NCBI GenBank assembly: GCA_028554795.2 | Contig: CM068835.1 | Location: 26,910,311 to 26,974,310 of the forward strand | Direction of reading: 5' to 3' | Source: Sinohyriopsis cumingii | Taxonomy: Eukaryota > Mollusca > Bivalvia > Unionida > Unionidae | DNA length: 64,000 nucleotides | Part shown: positions 28,019-39,699 of the stretch, piece by piece | Numbering within the stretch: the stretch's first letter is position 1 | Layout: each line of letters opens with the position of its first letter | Made by a program: the position numbers and the translations under genes | The notes under the pieces: generated by a model | What the model saw: only the letters and a program-made list of their open reading frames with translations | What the model was told of the DNA's origin: nothing | Database searches by the model: none

Positions 28019-29090
28019 ATGTTAGCCAGCATTTACTACGATCCATCCCATGCTGCAGATTACGGAGGAGTTCAGAAATTGTATCATGCTGCCAAACTCC
28101 TCTGAAGTGCAACAGTGGTTACAAGAACAAGCCACGTACACTTTACACAAGCCCATTCGACGAAAATTTTCCAGAAGGCGCACCCGAGTGGAGGGCATCG
28201 ATTATTAATGGCAAGCCGATTTAGCCGATGTCGCTCATTTGGCCACCTACAATCGTGGCTACAAATATTTGTTTCATGTCATCGACGTCTTTTCCAAATT
28301 TACCTGGGTCGTTCTATTGACATCCTAATCGAGCAGTGAATTAGTACGAGCGCTCCAACTGGTGTTGATGAAAGTGTTGATGAAAGTGGTCATTACCCTC
28401 TTCGATGGCAAACCGACAAAGGCACATAATTTCTGAACCAAGCTTTCAAAAAAGAGTTAAAGAAAGTGACAGTCATTTTTTCACCATCGAGAATCCCGAA
28501 ACCAAAGCCAACATCGTGGAACGTTTTCAATGCATCTTGAAAGAACGCATGTGGAAATATTATACGCATCAACACACTCTCAAGTACATCAACGTCTTAC
28601 CGCACTTGGTCCAAACGTACAATCTTACCATCGACGCATTGGACCTACCCCCCCCCCCCAAGAAGTGACTCCCGACAACGAAGTGTTCGTTTCGAGCGCA
28701 GTGGCTGTCCCCAAGAAAAATGGAGTGTTGGCAGTATAAGATTGGGTGCGCATTGGCAAAACCAAACGCACTTTCTACGAAGGTTAGTTACCCAACCGGA
28801 CCACCGAATGGTTTCGTGTCACTGGACCAGTGCGTGGCCGTCATCCTACCGTCTATAAATTGGAAGACATGAGCGGGGAAGTGTTAAAAGGGACGTTTTA
28901 CTTGCCCGAGTTACAACGTGTGAACAAAAAAGAAGACGAAGTGTACGATATTAAAAACATTATCGAATGAAGAATCCATAAAGTGGGAAAACGATGTGTC
29001 AAAGAAGTCAAAGTACGTCGGAAAGGATAACCTCCCAGTTTTGATTTTTGGATCGACGCTTCGCAAGTCATCGACTATAAAAAGAAGTGA
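28019..29090 (+). pseudogene. rve integrase with chromodomain, Polinton B
   Basis: Counterpart of 7029-8116: YYDPSHAADYGGVQKLYHA-like start, DRQRH region, ANIVERFQCILKERMWKYY and a chromodomain relic. Heavily broken. Confidence 0.82.
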
Positions 29091-29095
29091 CCATC

Positions 29096-29368
29096 ATGCC
29101 CTTCCACACATTCTCAGCTATCGCTAAAATAATAGTAACCACTCCTTCACCGAGTTCTTCTTTGCAATATCTACAAAAGCAACCCTTGTGTGTGCGATGT
29201 GGAGAACGTGTGCCTAAAACACAAATCGTCTTTTTCTGCCAAATTTTTGTTGTGTATTGTGTTATCGGTGCAGCCATTGCTAATTTGAGTTTTGAACAAG
29301 CAGACAAACAATGGTGGACTATTTTACTGAGCAGTTTCATCGGTTACCTTCTTCTCAATCCTTTGTAG
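29096..29368 (+). CDS. Two-helix membrane protein, Polinton B
   Basis: Counterpart of 8122-8493: GERVPKTQIVFFCQIFVVYC, then VIGAAIANLSF and a second hydrophobic segment ending YLLLNPL. It is one of the best kept frames in B. Confidence 0.6.
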   Translation: MPFHTFSAIAKIIVTTPSPSSSLQYLQKQPLCVRCGERVPKTQIVFFCQIFVVYCVIGAAIANLSFEQADKQWWTILLSSFIGYLLLNPL

Positions 29369-29547
29369 AAATACTCCTCGAACGGGAACAACGGGAGCCT
29401 TGTGCCCAACGTCAGTCTCCACCCCAACAACAACAATATTTTGGGCGGAGACACTCCTCTCACAGTGAACGTCATCTTGTATGCCAAATTTGATAATATC
29501 ATAGAAATCAACAGTTTGAGAGAAGTCATTCTAGTTTATTAGAAGCT

Positions 29548-30000
29548 ATGGAAGACTGTAATCCCTTTTTGAATGGTGGAGAATCTATGGAAATAGAATG
29601 GGAGGATACCGTGGAAGCAAAACCCCAAAACAAAGACGAAGAGGTTATAGGGATGAAGTCCAGATGGCCAAAACAAGAACAACATTTAGTCTCCTGTTTT
29701 GCCAAACACCTTGCAGAAAAAATTACAGAATGGATCAAGAATGATTGATATGGATGTCAAAACGATCAACGAATTCAAATTCAACACGATAAATGTCTGA
29801 TGCTGAGTCAAGAAGAAAAATTGGACGAGTATCTGGCTGAATCTTGGAGTCTTATCTCGGAAGAAGCCGTGTTGCATCAGTGGTATAAAGACTTGCGTGA
29901 AAATTTCTCTCCTCCACTGATGACTCTAGAGATCCATCACACAGATGCTCTCTTGGCTCAGAGTGCGGACAGACATTTTCAAGCAAAATGTCAGGATTAA
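29548..30000 (+). pseudogene. Acidic CxxC/HPSQ-type protein, Polinton B
   Basis: Counterpart of 11222-11722: MEDCNPFLNGGESMEIEWED at the start and MLSQEEKLDEYLAESWSLIS later. It looks broken. Confidence 0.5.
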
Positions 30001-30066
30001 ATTGACAATTATCATTACCTGTGAAGAAAAACCACAAGAAAAAAAAAAACAAAACGACGCAAAAAA

Positions 30067-30590
30067 ATGGATACCTGGGAACTTTATTACCTTTCGAACC
30101 ACAGTTAGTACACCGCTTCTTGGAATCATGTCGTGTGTGCTAAAGCTGAACTGCCTCATCGCAAACCTCAAGACCATCAAGCTTGTGTCGTCAACACGGA
30201 CGACAGTCATCTCCCAGGAACCCACTGGGTAGCCGTCCACTTTCCTAAAGAAAGTTGTGGTGAGTACTTTGATTCATATGGATGGCCACCATTGGAAGAC
30301 AATATCATCGACTTCATGAGAAGAAATGCCCAGACAACACTATTCAATAATGTGAAATTACAAGGCACAGATTCCATGGGGTATGGACAATATTGTGTGC
30401 ATTTTCTTCATCAACGTAGTCTTGGATATTCTTTAGAACATTTAGTGACTTATTTTGATCTTCACTCTTCTAGAAACGATGCAACGTAGATCGATGGTTT
30501 TGTGACCATAATGGGTTATCTTTTGTCTTTAGCTAGGAAACGTAGTGTAAACCAATGGCCCAATTACTTCCATTTCTGGAAGTCTAGCTA
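30067..30590 (+). pseudogene. Adenain-like protease, Polinton B
   Basis: Counterpart of 11744-12283: GTHWVAVHF, YFDSYG and YGQYCVHFL keep the catalytic landmarks. It looks broken. Confidence 0.8.
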
Positions 30591-30796
30591 GTTTGTTATT
30601 TGAAAAATGTTTGTTTGTTTTATTGGTTATTGTTAATTGTTGGTCGTTAGTTGTTTGATTAAAAATGTTGCGTTTTGAAGAAGAAAAATGTGTCTGTCGT
30701 TTGTTTGCAATTTTTATGATGAACCATGCTTTTTGACTTCTCTCTATCCCTCACCCTCAAATCAAACTATCCTAGCTTTCCGACTCTAAACATTGT
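30591..30796 (+). other. AT-rich spacer after the protease, Polinton B
   Basis: TTTGAAAAATGTTTG-type pieces as at 12284-12525. No gene; no clear AATAAA. Confidence 0.4.
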
Positions 30797-30830
30797 AGGG
30801 ATGTTTTCTATCGCGCTTGAACTATATAAA
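30797..30830 (+). promoter_or_regulatory. Cassette promoter block, accessory unit B1
   Basis: GGGATGTTTTCTATCGCGCT, then TGAAC and TATATAAA at 30823-30830. It is equivalent to 12526-12562. The ORF it would serve is now 1.9 kb away because a LINE tail is inserted just downstream of the TATA box. Confidence 0.6.
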
Positions 30831-30842
30831 GCCAGTCAGTCT

Positions 30843-32710
30843 CGAATAAGATTGGAACCCATGTAAGATATCCAGAGTTTCTAATGAATAACAATCCCAT
30901 CCTTAACCTCATATATATAAATATAATTAATGTTATGTACGAATCTTGGTTTCAAAATAAGATACAAAGCCAAAGTACCATCAATACACCATCCGTAATA
31001 CAGTTGGTGATCTCACCAACGGACGCCCCTCATGGTGTAACTGGGTGTGGAATTAGGTATTGGGATAGCATTCGATTTACCACCCAAGTAGGGAGTGTAC
31101 CGCCGAACTCGGGCTGATGCTGAACCTGCAGCTATCACCCACTGCAGCACCCTGGGGTATTCGGGGTATCCGGATGTATGACCCACTAAACAATAAATAA
31201 ATTCCTTTAAATTAATTTTAACTAGGAGACAGGCTAACAAATTAAATGTAAGGGAGATTAAGAGCAGACGTCTTTGACAAGTCTTAGCGACCCCAGTATT
31301 CGGCAAAGATATATTTCTTATCAAAATAGATTTAGCCTGAAAATAACATCACATAAAAAGACCCTATCGAAAAGCAAGGAAAATAATCAAAACAAAATAT
31401 ATCCAAACTTACTATAACTAGTAGTCAGGCTAATAAACTTAAAATTATGGAATAAATCAGATATCTTTGACAAATCTTAGAGACCCGAGAATTCGGCAAA
31501 GCATCTGTCTTAACCAAACAGACTTAGCCTGAAAATAAAATAACACCAAACTAATTTAACCTGACATAAAAATAACACCTGATAAATAATGCAACTTGAA
31601 ACATAAATTGGGGGATGGGGAAAAAAATATTTTTTGTTTTTCTTTTTTCTGTTTACAAAAAAGGGAGAGAAAGAGAAAAAGTTTTTTAAAGTTTTTTTTA
31701 TATTTTTATTATACTTCTTTAGCCTATCTATTCATTTCTTTACTTCGATTGAAAAACAACCAACAGCAGCATGTGCACTAATAACTCAATACCTCTGATG
31801 ACTCGGTAACACTCTAACCAAAGGTGACAGCTATAATACTATTAAGGGTATTCGAACACCTAGAAACATCGAATTAGACCCTAAAACTAGATCATATAAG
31901 AAGGTCCAACACCCAAGACCATGAGGCCCCGCCACACAAAGTGGCACTCCAATTACCACCACTAGGAAAGTAAGACCCTATATTGTCACTTATAAAAGTG
32001 GTGTAAACACCAAAGACCATCAGGACCGGCAGCACAATGCTGCAATCAAAATAGATAACACCAGATAATATGACCCCAAATTTAATCCAACAGTTAACGT
32101 GGTCTAAAAATCCAAAGACCATCAGGACCAGATGCACAAGGCGGTAATCATTCTCAATAAAGCTGTCATGTTAGGTGCCTCTCTTCATCTTAACTCTCAA
32201 ACAAAAACAGCACAGTTTTTTCCAAATTGTGCAAGACGGCACATTTAGAATAAAATATCATGGAGTCTAGAAGTACCGACCTGTGACCTTTGACCTGACC
32301 TTCCCGCCCTCTCGCCCCTTGCCACGGCCAGACATTAAAATCTATAATCGTGCAGAGCACGCCCTTTGCGCTTCCTTTATAAGTATGATTGCGTGAGGGG
32401 TCCATTCCCACTCATACACTCCTTAGGCATTTCAATAGATGCGGACTGAAAAGTTGTGTGTGTGTGTTGGGTCTATTCCCATTCTCTTCAAAGCCCTACA
32501 TTCAGACAGTTGGGGACTTTTCTTTGTCCCACTGCCTGACGGCTTCAATTAAACGGCGCTCCTTGAGCACATAAAAGCCTGAGAGAAGTGGCTAGAATTC
32601 CTTTCCCCAGAAGTAATTAAACAGCCTGATGTGCAGGCATAAAACAGTGGTACATGGACAGTTGTGCGAAAACCACTTTAATCCAACGTATATAAGTAAG
32701 TAAGTAAGTA
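30843..32710 (+). mobile_element. LINE 3'-end insertion (5'-truncated)
   Basis: 1868 bp flanked by AGTCT at 30838-30842 and 32711-32715, and ending in a (TAAG)n tail, as expected for a non-LTR retrotransposon. The segment at 31040-31190 is similar to 43900-44050 in the large LINE's 3' region (shared CTATCACCCACT, CCGGATGTAT). Internally it has a two-copy repeat (31222-31340 and 31430-31535, each with TTTGACAAATCTTAG) and three copies of a CCATCAGGACC-containing unit at 31910-32145. It has no coding capacity. Confidence 0.72.
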
Positions 32711-32745
32711 AGTCTAACCATCCACTGTTGACTCATACTCCTATG

Positions 32746-33069
32746 AAGATGTGCTCAAGACTAACCAAGCTGAACCTGATACCTAAGCCTGAAGAGATAG
32801 ATAATGTCAAAATGTTGAAAGTGACTGAAGGCCTGATAGAAGAGCTATTCAGAGAGGAAATCAAGAAAGAAAAGGAAGAATGGACGAAGAAGTACAGACT
32901 TCAGAAGCAGAGAGAGCACAGAGAACAGCAGCAACAGCAGCAGGAACCGGATAGAGGTTTTGTCGACTGTCGTTTAGACACCAAAGAGTTCTCCTTCTCT
33001 TTCCGAAGAAGCAGACCCTATCCTGTGGGAAAGCCTGTCACCAGAGTGGGACGAAATCTTAGACAATAA
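32746..33069 (+). CDS. Accessory coiled-coil gene, unit B1
   Basis: An open frame of 107 residues: MCSRLTKLNLIPKPEEIDNV, then VTEGLIEELFREEIKKEKEE, a Gln-rich run, and DRGFVDCRLDTKEFSFSFRR. It is the counterpart of unit A1. It is strongly helical and charged, with a basic C-terminus. No family is recognised. An AATAAA overlaps the stop codon, possibly by chance, and a histone-like stem-loop follows 32 nt later. Confidence 0.6.
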   Translation, partial: KMCSRLTKLNLIPKPEEIDNVKMLKVTEGLIEELFREEIKKEKEEWTKKYRLQKQREHREQQQQQQEPDRGFVDCRLDTKEFSFSFRRSRPYPVGKPVTRVGRNLRQ

Positions 33070-33100
33070 AAGATTGCCATAACTCATCGTCCATAAAAAC

Positions 33101-33137
33101 AGCCCTTTTCAGGGCTACACAATACTTACGAAAAGAC
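33101..33137 (+). terminator. Histone-type 3' end, unit B1
   Basis: AGCCCTTTTCAGGGCT at 33101-33116 with AAAAAC before it, ACACAATA after it, then TTACGAAAAGACA and CAATTGCCAATGG. Same block as A1 and A2. Confidence 0.75.
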
Positions 33138-33304
33138 ATACTAACTCAATTGCCAATGGTATGTTAGTAAGTTAAAAAATTAATGTGTGGCTATAAGCAC
33201 TTCGTTTGTTTGACTTTGTTAGAAGTGTGTCCATAAGCACTTCGTTTCCGGAGCTTGTCAAAACTTAATCTGTATGCAATTGTGTTTGAATGAGTGTTTT
33301 TTTT
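33138..33304 (+). other. Spacer between units B1 and B2
   Basis: No gene. It has two copies of a 24-bp piece around ATAAGCACTTCGTTT (at about 33193 and 33233). Confidence 0.5.
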
Positions 33305-33394
33305 AGTCCGCGCCTTTTGGGGGTGATGATATGGGTCTTGTACGTTTTGGTGTCATGGGTGTTTTCCTTCACGTCCGTGCTTGAAAAATATAAA
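33305..33394 (+). promoter_or_regulatory. Cassette promoter block, accessory unit B2
   Basis: AGTCCGCGCCTTTTGG, then GGGTGTTTTCC, TTCACGTCCGTGCTTGAAA and ATATAAAG. It is equivalent to the doubled blocks of A2 and A3. Confidence 0.6.
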
Positions 33395-33452
33395 GGAGCG
33401 CTCGTCAGTCTGGCTGTCTGGCTACTCATTTCTGATTCATCAACTGTGAAGA

Positions 33453-33990
33453 ATGAACAGCAGACTGACAAAACTGATGAATCTCAAGATGCACCTGGAA
33501 TATGCCATGAGACTCTTAGATGAGATGGTCATGGAGGCAGTCCAGGAAAGGGCTAGGATAGAAGAAGACGAGGAAAAGAAGAAGAAAGAAGAGGGGAAGG
33601 AAAAGAAAGAAATTATCCTGCAGAACTTGATGATAAGACAGAGCTGTGAAATTAAGCCCATGGTGATGACACCTCCACAGGCAGCACCAGCACCACAGCC
33701 ACGTCAACCACAGCTTCAACATCTCCCACCAGTGCAAAGGACCATGATCCCACAGACGGAAAACTGGGAGGAGGAGTTGCGAGAGCAACCACGAGAACCA
33801 TAGCATCCACGGGTCTGGCACAGCAGAAGACGGAGGGAAGTCCTTCAACTTCCCGTAGACTGAAACTTGGGATGATGAAGCCACACAAGATGCCTCCGCA
33901 CTCCCAGCAGCTACAGTCAATTGGGACAATGACTGGAGCCGCCGCTGTGTCTGTGGTGCCGACCTGGAAGGTGTCACCATTAACCAGGTG
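33453..33990 (+). pseudogene. Accessory coiled-coil gene, unit B2 (HLEYA type)
   Basis: It opens MNSRLTKLMNLKMHLEYAMR and continues with a Glu/Lys helix (EEDEEKKKKEEGKEKKE), a Pro/Gln-rich stretch and, near the end, RRCVCGA as in unit A2. A2 and B2 differ mainly in the charged repeat. Function is unknown. The later part looks broken. Confidence 0.55.
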
Positions 33991-34014
33991 CATCTGGAGT
34001 TTTTTTTTTAAAAC

Positions 34015-34053
34015 AGCCCTTCTCAGGGCTACCAATATCTCTTAAAAAAAGAC
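34015..34053 (+). terminator. Histone-type 3' end, unit B2
   Basis: AGCCCTTCTCAGGGCT at 34015-34030 (TTCTC-type loop, allowed in the histone consensus), ACCAATA, then CTCTTAAAAAAAGACT and CAAGTTACCAAT. Confidence 0.72.
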
Positions 34054-34129
34054 TATTCAAGTTACCAATTTCAGTGAGTGTGGAGCAGTGTCATTATGAA
34101 CACTCACTCCTTTACTGATGTGATTGTGT

Positions 34130-34151
34130 GTGTGTGTATGTGTGTGTGTAT

Positions 34152-34182
<31 letters not shown>

Positions 34183-34600
34183 CGTACGTTTGTGTGGATA
34201 GTAGAATGTTTTTTCCCTTCCTTCTGTGTCGATAGCAGAGTGTGTGGTTTTATGCGTTCGTGCACGTTTGTGTGAATAGTAGATATTGTGGTTTGGTTTT
34301 TCTCCCCTTCCCGTGTGTGGATAGTATATTTGTGGTTTTTTTTCTCCTTCTTGTGTGTGTATAGTATATGTGTGATTTGTTTTTTGCTCCTCACCTCTGT
34401 CTTGACAGTGTATTTGTGGTTTGTTTTATTCCTTCCCATGTTTGGATAGTATATTTGGGGTTTGCTTTTGCTCCTCACCTCTGTGTTGATAGTATATTTG
34501 AGGTTTGTTTTTTCTCGTTCCCGTGTGTAGATAGTAGATTTTGGGGTTTTTTTTGATAATATATAATAGTTTTTACCTTTCCTTATATATCGATAGTAGA
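34130..34600 (+). repeat. Spacer minisatellite between units B2 and B3
   Basis: A (GT)n/(GA)n stretch at 34122-34181 is followed by about seven loose copies of a 55-65 bp unit built on GTGTGGATAGTATATTTG and GGTTTGTTTTT. Shorter runs of the same unit lie in the Polinton A spacers. Confidence 0.7.
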
Positions 34601-34621
34601 TAATATATGAAGTGAATGTAA

Positions 34622-34660
34622 GGGATGTTTTCCTTCACGTCCGTTCTTGACAAATATAAA
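34622..34660 (+). promoter_or_regulatory. Cassette promoter block, accessory unit B3
   Basis: GGGATGTTTTCC, TTCACGTCCGTTCTTGAC, TATAAA at 34655-34660. Its ORF begins at about 44767, because a 10-kb LINE is inserted 20 bp downstream of the TATA box. Confidence 0.6.
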
Positions 34661-34680
34661 GTCAAAGCGTTTGTCATTAA

Positions 34681-36897
34681 ACCTTCATTCGAGTCAGCAA
34701 GAAGACGTCGACCAGGCAACATCGTGGAGCAAAATAACCGGAGCGCTGACCGCCATACGAATTAGAGGAAGAGATTGGAGCTATAAAGCGTGCTGCACGT
34801 GGGCCATGAGGAGCCATCAAAATAGCAATGAAAGGAAGCGTGGCAAATATACATGTGCATGCACCTCGTCGGATATAGATAGACTTAAGAGCTGGGACTT
34901 ATGTGGTGGACAGCGTTATTAGCGCAGTATTAACGCTGCGACTGGAAAATATCATGACTGAGAAAAGATGGCAGACTTTGTTTAAAGAGGACACTTGGGT
35001 GGTGTAACCCACAGACGAAGGACATGCATGCCTAGTACCAGTGCAGACCATATCCGGACAATGCTGGGACCTCCCTGAACTCGAGATGAATTGTCGAGTT
35101 ACTTCAAATTGCCTGATCTAATAATCCTGGTTCTCATTTTGGCTAGAGAACTTATTTGATAATATCTATCTTAACAACAAGCCTAATTTGACCTGTTTCG
35201 ATACCACCATCAAAATGTATTCTCTTATTTTACTTATGCGTGACACTAACTATACTTCTGAGTCATTTCGACTCTTCTGATTGGTATTTAATTAGTACAT
35301 CTAATGTACACTACGTACACTAAATACCAACTTGGGAATGAATCATTTTTCAAAATTTATTTGACTCAGTTGATTTGAATAATTACACAGGTGGCTTACA
35401 CATTATTGGTATTTCTTTGTCCATTACACAACTGGACTCGATATAAAATAAGTACGGGCTGGAGTTTTTGGGAGTACACAACATCCATAGCTGGCTTGCC
35501 GAGCACCTTTTTCTCCTGAACTAGCTCGGACATCGTACCATTGACGGAATGTGGGACCATTTCCACACGCCAAAAGAACCAACAAAACAACAGGTGTCCT
35601 AATGTGACGTCATCGCTGCCGACCAATCGTAGCGAACGTTACATACTGCTTGGGTTGACACCTGGTGCGTTCAATCGCAGCGGAATCCAACTTTGAAAAC
35701 ATGAGTGTGCATGGTACTATTCCCCGTCATGATATACCCTTACATTCAGGTTGTTAGGGACTCTAATAGTCATACAATCTGACGGCTAAAATGTACAAGT
35801 GTTCTCTGAACACATAAAAGCCTGGGGGATGTGGCTCTCTTTCTGTCCCCCAGGAGCAATTAATAATCCTACTGTGTAGGAATAGAGCAGAGATACATGC
35901 CCAACTGGGCGCACATCTCTATAATTCAAAAAGTTAGCTAATTAGATTAAACCTTCTACCCCGATGAACGTGCCATCATGGTACTGGGGTAGCGCTATAA
36001 GTCGGGTGTAATTCCCCAATAAGCGAAGCAACTGATACAAACTAAAAACGATGAGCTTGGGTTCTCCTATTCCCGCTTGTCGTTTGTCCCGTTTGATTAT
36101 ATTGTCCCGACATCGGACATAACTAATTAGCACACTCTGTGTGTATTAAAGCTCTTTTTCCGTCCCACTCGAACAAATAATTAGTCCGCTATTGCGGAAT
36201 TTAAATCGCCGCGCATGCACTATGTAAGCAAGCGATGCGAATCAAATCTCATCATCATCATCGTTCGCGCCCATTCATTCGATAGCCAGACACCGAACAG
36301 TACACACCTGGATATTTCCGCTCTTAAGAAGTGGCAAATCCAAAAGACACAAGTGTGGTTTTTGCTATGATGCTGCATGACCACAACCACCAAATCTTAC
36401 CGCAACCTTCAACCACAGCAACAACAATAATATCCAGAGGATTTTCAGACGGCCCAGCATTTTCGACCTGCAGACGAGGCCTAGCTGCCCGCCAAGCTGT
36501 GTCGACCTGCAGAACTGGACCAGCAGCCCGCTATCCTGACCGCCCAGCTGTTTCGACCAGTAGAAGATGCCCAGCAGCCCGCTCCGCCGTTTCGACCAGC
36601 AGATGAGGTCTAGCTGCCCGCCTAGCAGAATCCAATAATACGCTCACGCCATCTATTAACTTCAAATTATGTCAGGAATTCTAAAGGTAATTAATTATTG
36701 GTATTAAACCTTCGGGTATATATCTATTTGTGCTGTTTAAAATGTCCGACTCTCTCTATTTTCTCATTTCTCATTCTACCTAACAATTCACATTATTTAC
36801 AATATTTACATTTTTTCAATTAAGTAGTAATAGTAGTGTACACGTAGATGATTCTGACCCCCATATAACTCAGTACCATAAATTCAACTCCCTCAGA
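34681..36897 (+). other. 5' region of the LINE insertion
   Basis: No convincing gene. At 35690-35940 the sequence resembles 32480-32700 of the LINE-tail insertion (CACATAAAAGCCTG, TACATTCAG), so part of this may be an older LINE 3' end. At 36460-36610 there is a small tandem repeat of about 40 bp around TTTCGACCTGCAGA. A minus-strand frame at 35396-35626 has no recognisable motif. Confidence 0.4.
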
Positions 36898-39640
36898 ATG
36901 TCTAGAGTTACTAGATCTCAAGCTAGAATGAATACCAATAGATATGCAATTAGGAAAACCAACAATTTGTTAAACAAAATTAGCAAACTGAACAGCTCAA
37001 TTGGGAACAACTCAGCAAGTCGAGACACATCTGGAAAGATTGGAGAAAATATGGAAAGCAATGGCACCAGTAACAGGTCCATTTCAAATGTTAGAGCGGA
37101 CAGCCCCCTCAATTTCCATACCATTCTTGGGCATTTTACATCTAGCCCCACTTCGTGTTCAGTTATTCAGCGCCGGTTGGATGTTATTTAACACATACTG
37201 GACGACATCCTCTTAACATCCAAAATAGGAACGCATTAGGGCAAAACAGACCAATGGAATTGGGCGGAAAGACCGAAGTCCTAAATGCCCTCGCCCATTT
37301 CATGTAGCCCGATTTTGACCTATCGGGCAGCACTAACAAAAGCAACATCACCGACAACTCTGCCTGCCCCGACCGGCCTGGAAGTGCTAAACCATTCATC
37401 AAACAAGAACAATCCAATTAAGATTTGATTTGATTACAATATCACGACAACCTTGACAGGATCGCCAAAGAAAATAGGAGAGGGCGCGGCGCTCCCGGAT
37501 TTGTCGGGGCTGCCGGACTTGTAGGATTTGTTGTTGGACTTAACTATAATACACCTGACCCAAGAACGCTCCTCTCACGCAGTTGAACCTCCCACACTTA
37601 TCTCCTACTCAACAACTAACCCACAACTGCCAGAATTACCACAGCTATCATCACCTACCATCCCATCTCCAATCAATTATCCACCTAAGTGTTTGTCTCC
37701 ATTACCACCTTCACCAACCCAACGCCATTCCCCTAACCACAAATGTCAACAGGATAACCTAATGACAGACTCACTACCACCAGCAACAAGAGTAAGAACA
37801 CCAAACCGGGTAAATTAGCTCAAACCCCACCATTGCCACAAGGCAAAAATAAAATGGGACTGACCAATCCAAATAAATCAAAGAACCCAAACCACCAAAA
37901 GGCAAAAGAGGTCTTACACTCCAGCCAAACCCCAGGCCCTTCCATGGAAACAAACACATCAGACCTAGCAGACCCAAACATTTACGACTTATTATCATCA
38001 TCATCAGAATTTATACACATGTTATCACCGGAGAAGAGAAAAGCAAGGTCACCAGAAGAGATATTGAATTCAGAAAAGGGTGAAACTCCGATGAACGGAA
38101 TGTCCAAGGCCAAAAATATAACTACGGCAATTATTAAGACAACAGCAACCAAAACAATTAAGACCCCGACCAAAACAACAAAGGAAATTACGGCAACCTC
38201 ACAATCAACAACAGGTAACACCAAGGAACGGACTAAACAACAAGCAAGAATAAATAACCAAACATCAATGGGAAATAAAGAGGCAAAAATCAATACCATA
38301 GTATCGATCTTACCCTATTCATTGCTAGTAACAGCTCCAAACAATTCAATATAAGCACTACTAGTTTAGCATCCATTTTAACTAAAACTTATGCTGGAGC
38401 CTTCGAAATCATCTGACCAAGATCAAATTATAACATAGTCAGATGCAGCACCTCAAGGCAAGTGGCCAAATATATGGAGATTCAGCAAATAGGCCCAACC
38501 AAAGTGAACGTGACAAGGCATAAAGTGCTCTCCAAAAACACCCCAAGCATAATACAGCAGGACCAGACAAGGAATAAGAAAAAGGAGGAAAAACCAGATG
38601 CTGTCAAAAAAAAACAATACTCAACAAACCCTGACAACTGAACCCAAATCAACTACAACATACAAAAAGGTCATTAAACTACATCAAAAATTCAATCACC
38701 TAAGTAACAACGACATAGCCTTAGAACTAATAAACCAGGGAGCTGATATATCAAGAGCTTCCAGGTTTAAGTCAAGCCAAGGTCAACCGACCAACATAAT
38801 CTTACTCGACTTCTATTCAATTCCACCACTTCTCATCTACTTTGATGGTCACTCATACCCACTTCTAGAATTCAATATAAAACGTCCCTTCTGCAGTCAT
38901 TGCAAGTCATGGGGACACCAAGCCAGCAGCTGCAAAAATAAAAATAGATGTGACACCTGCGGTGGATACCACGGCAGCAAATGCACATACTTAGGACAAA
39001 AATGTGCCAACTACAACGGCCCCCATCATCCTATCTCCATAGACTGTCATTACACCAGAAGAGAAGAGAAAATCATAAAAGTTATGAAAGAACAAAATAT
39101 GTCATATGCAGTTGCCAAACCAACTCTCCTATCAAAACGCCCCGTGCAGGAAAAGGAACTAAAACCACAAATACCTGATATAACTGTGCCAAACCCCAAA
39201 CAAAACCCCAAAACCGCCCCTACCCAAGCCCGCTCTAATCCAAAAAATCAGCTGACAACAGGGACCACCCTCTTGCCCTCTAGCACTAATAAAAAAAACA
39301 GGTGGATCCTGAACCAAAACAAGTAATTAAAGTTAATAATACCACCACTAAACCAACCAAAATCAGACATATCGACCTTCGTTCGGAGGTTCGAAACCAA
39401 GCAAAAACTGAAATTGCAGACCCACCACTATCACGCAATGCAAGTAACAATGGTGAAAGCAATGCAGGTAACACAAGTGCGCCCCCACATGAGGAATTCT
39501 TACATTGCACAATTATCCACTACTTAAGGGACCTCATGGTGGGGATCACTAACATCTCTGAAAATTATCACATACCTTGTATCCCATTATTCAGGTTATT
39601 ATCTGATTTATTGGAAAAACACCGCCAAACCAAACACTAA
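36898..39640 (+). pseudogene. LINE ORF1 (gag-like, CCHC zinc knuckles)
   Basis: It starts MSRVTRSQARMNTNRYAIRK. The frame at 38598-39326 has three zinc-binding clusters: CSHCKSWGHQASSC, CDTCGGYHGSKC and CANYNGPHHPISIDC, followed by KVMKEQNMSYAVAK, the usual end of the knuckle region in I- and Jockey-like gag proteins. The segments at 36898-37191, 37833-38354 and 38598-39326 are in different frames with gaps between, so the gene is broken several times. Confidence 0.7.
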
Positions 39641-39699
39641 TTTGGCCCTATAATTTACTACCTTAATTAATTATAACAACAGAAATGGATATAACTAGG

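Noticed and set aside
35396-35626. Minus-strand coding exon inside the LINE 5' region
   Set aside because: A single 76-codon frame without splice context or motif; likely chance.
36460-36610. Coding Ala/Arg repeat protein (FSTCRRGLAARQAVS)
   Set aside because: It arises from a 40-bp tandem repeat in the LINE 5' region; no sign of selection on the frame.
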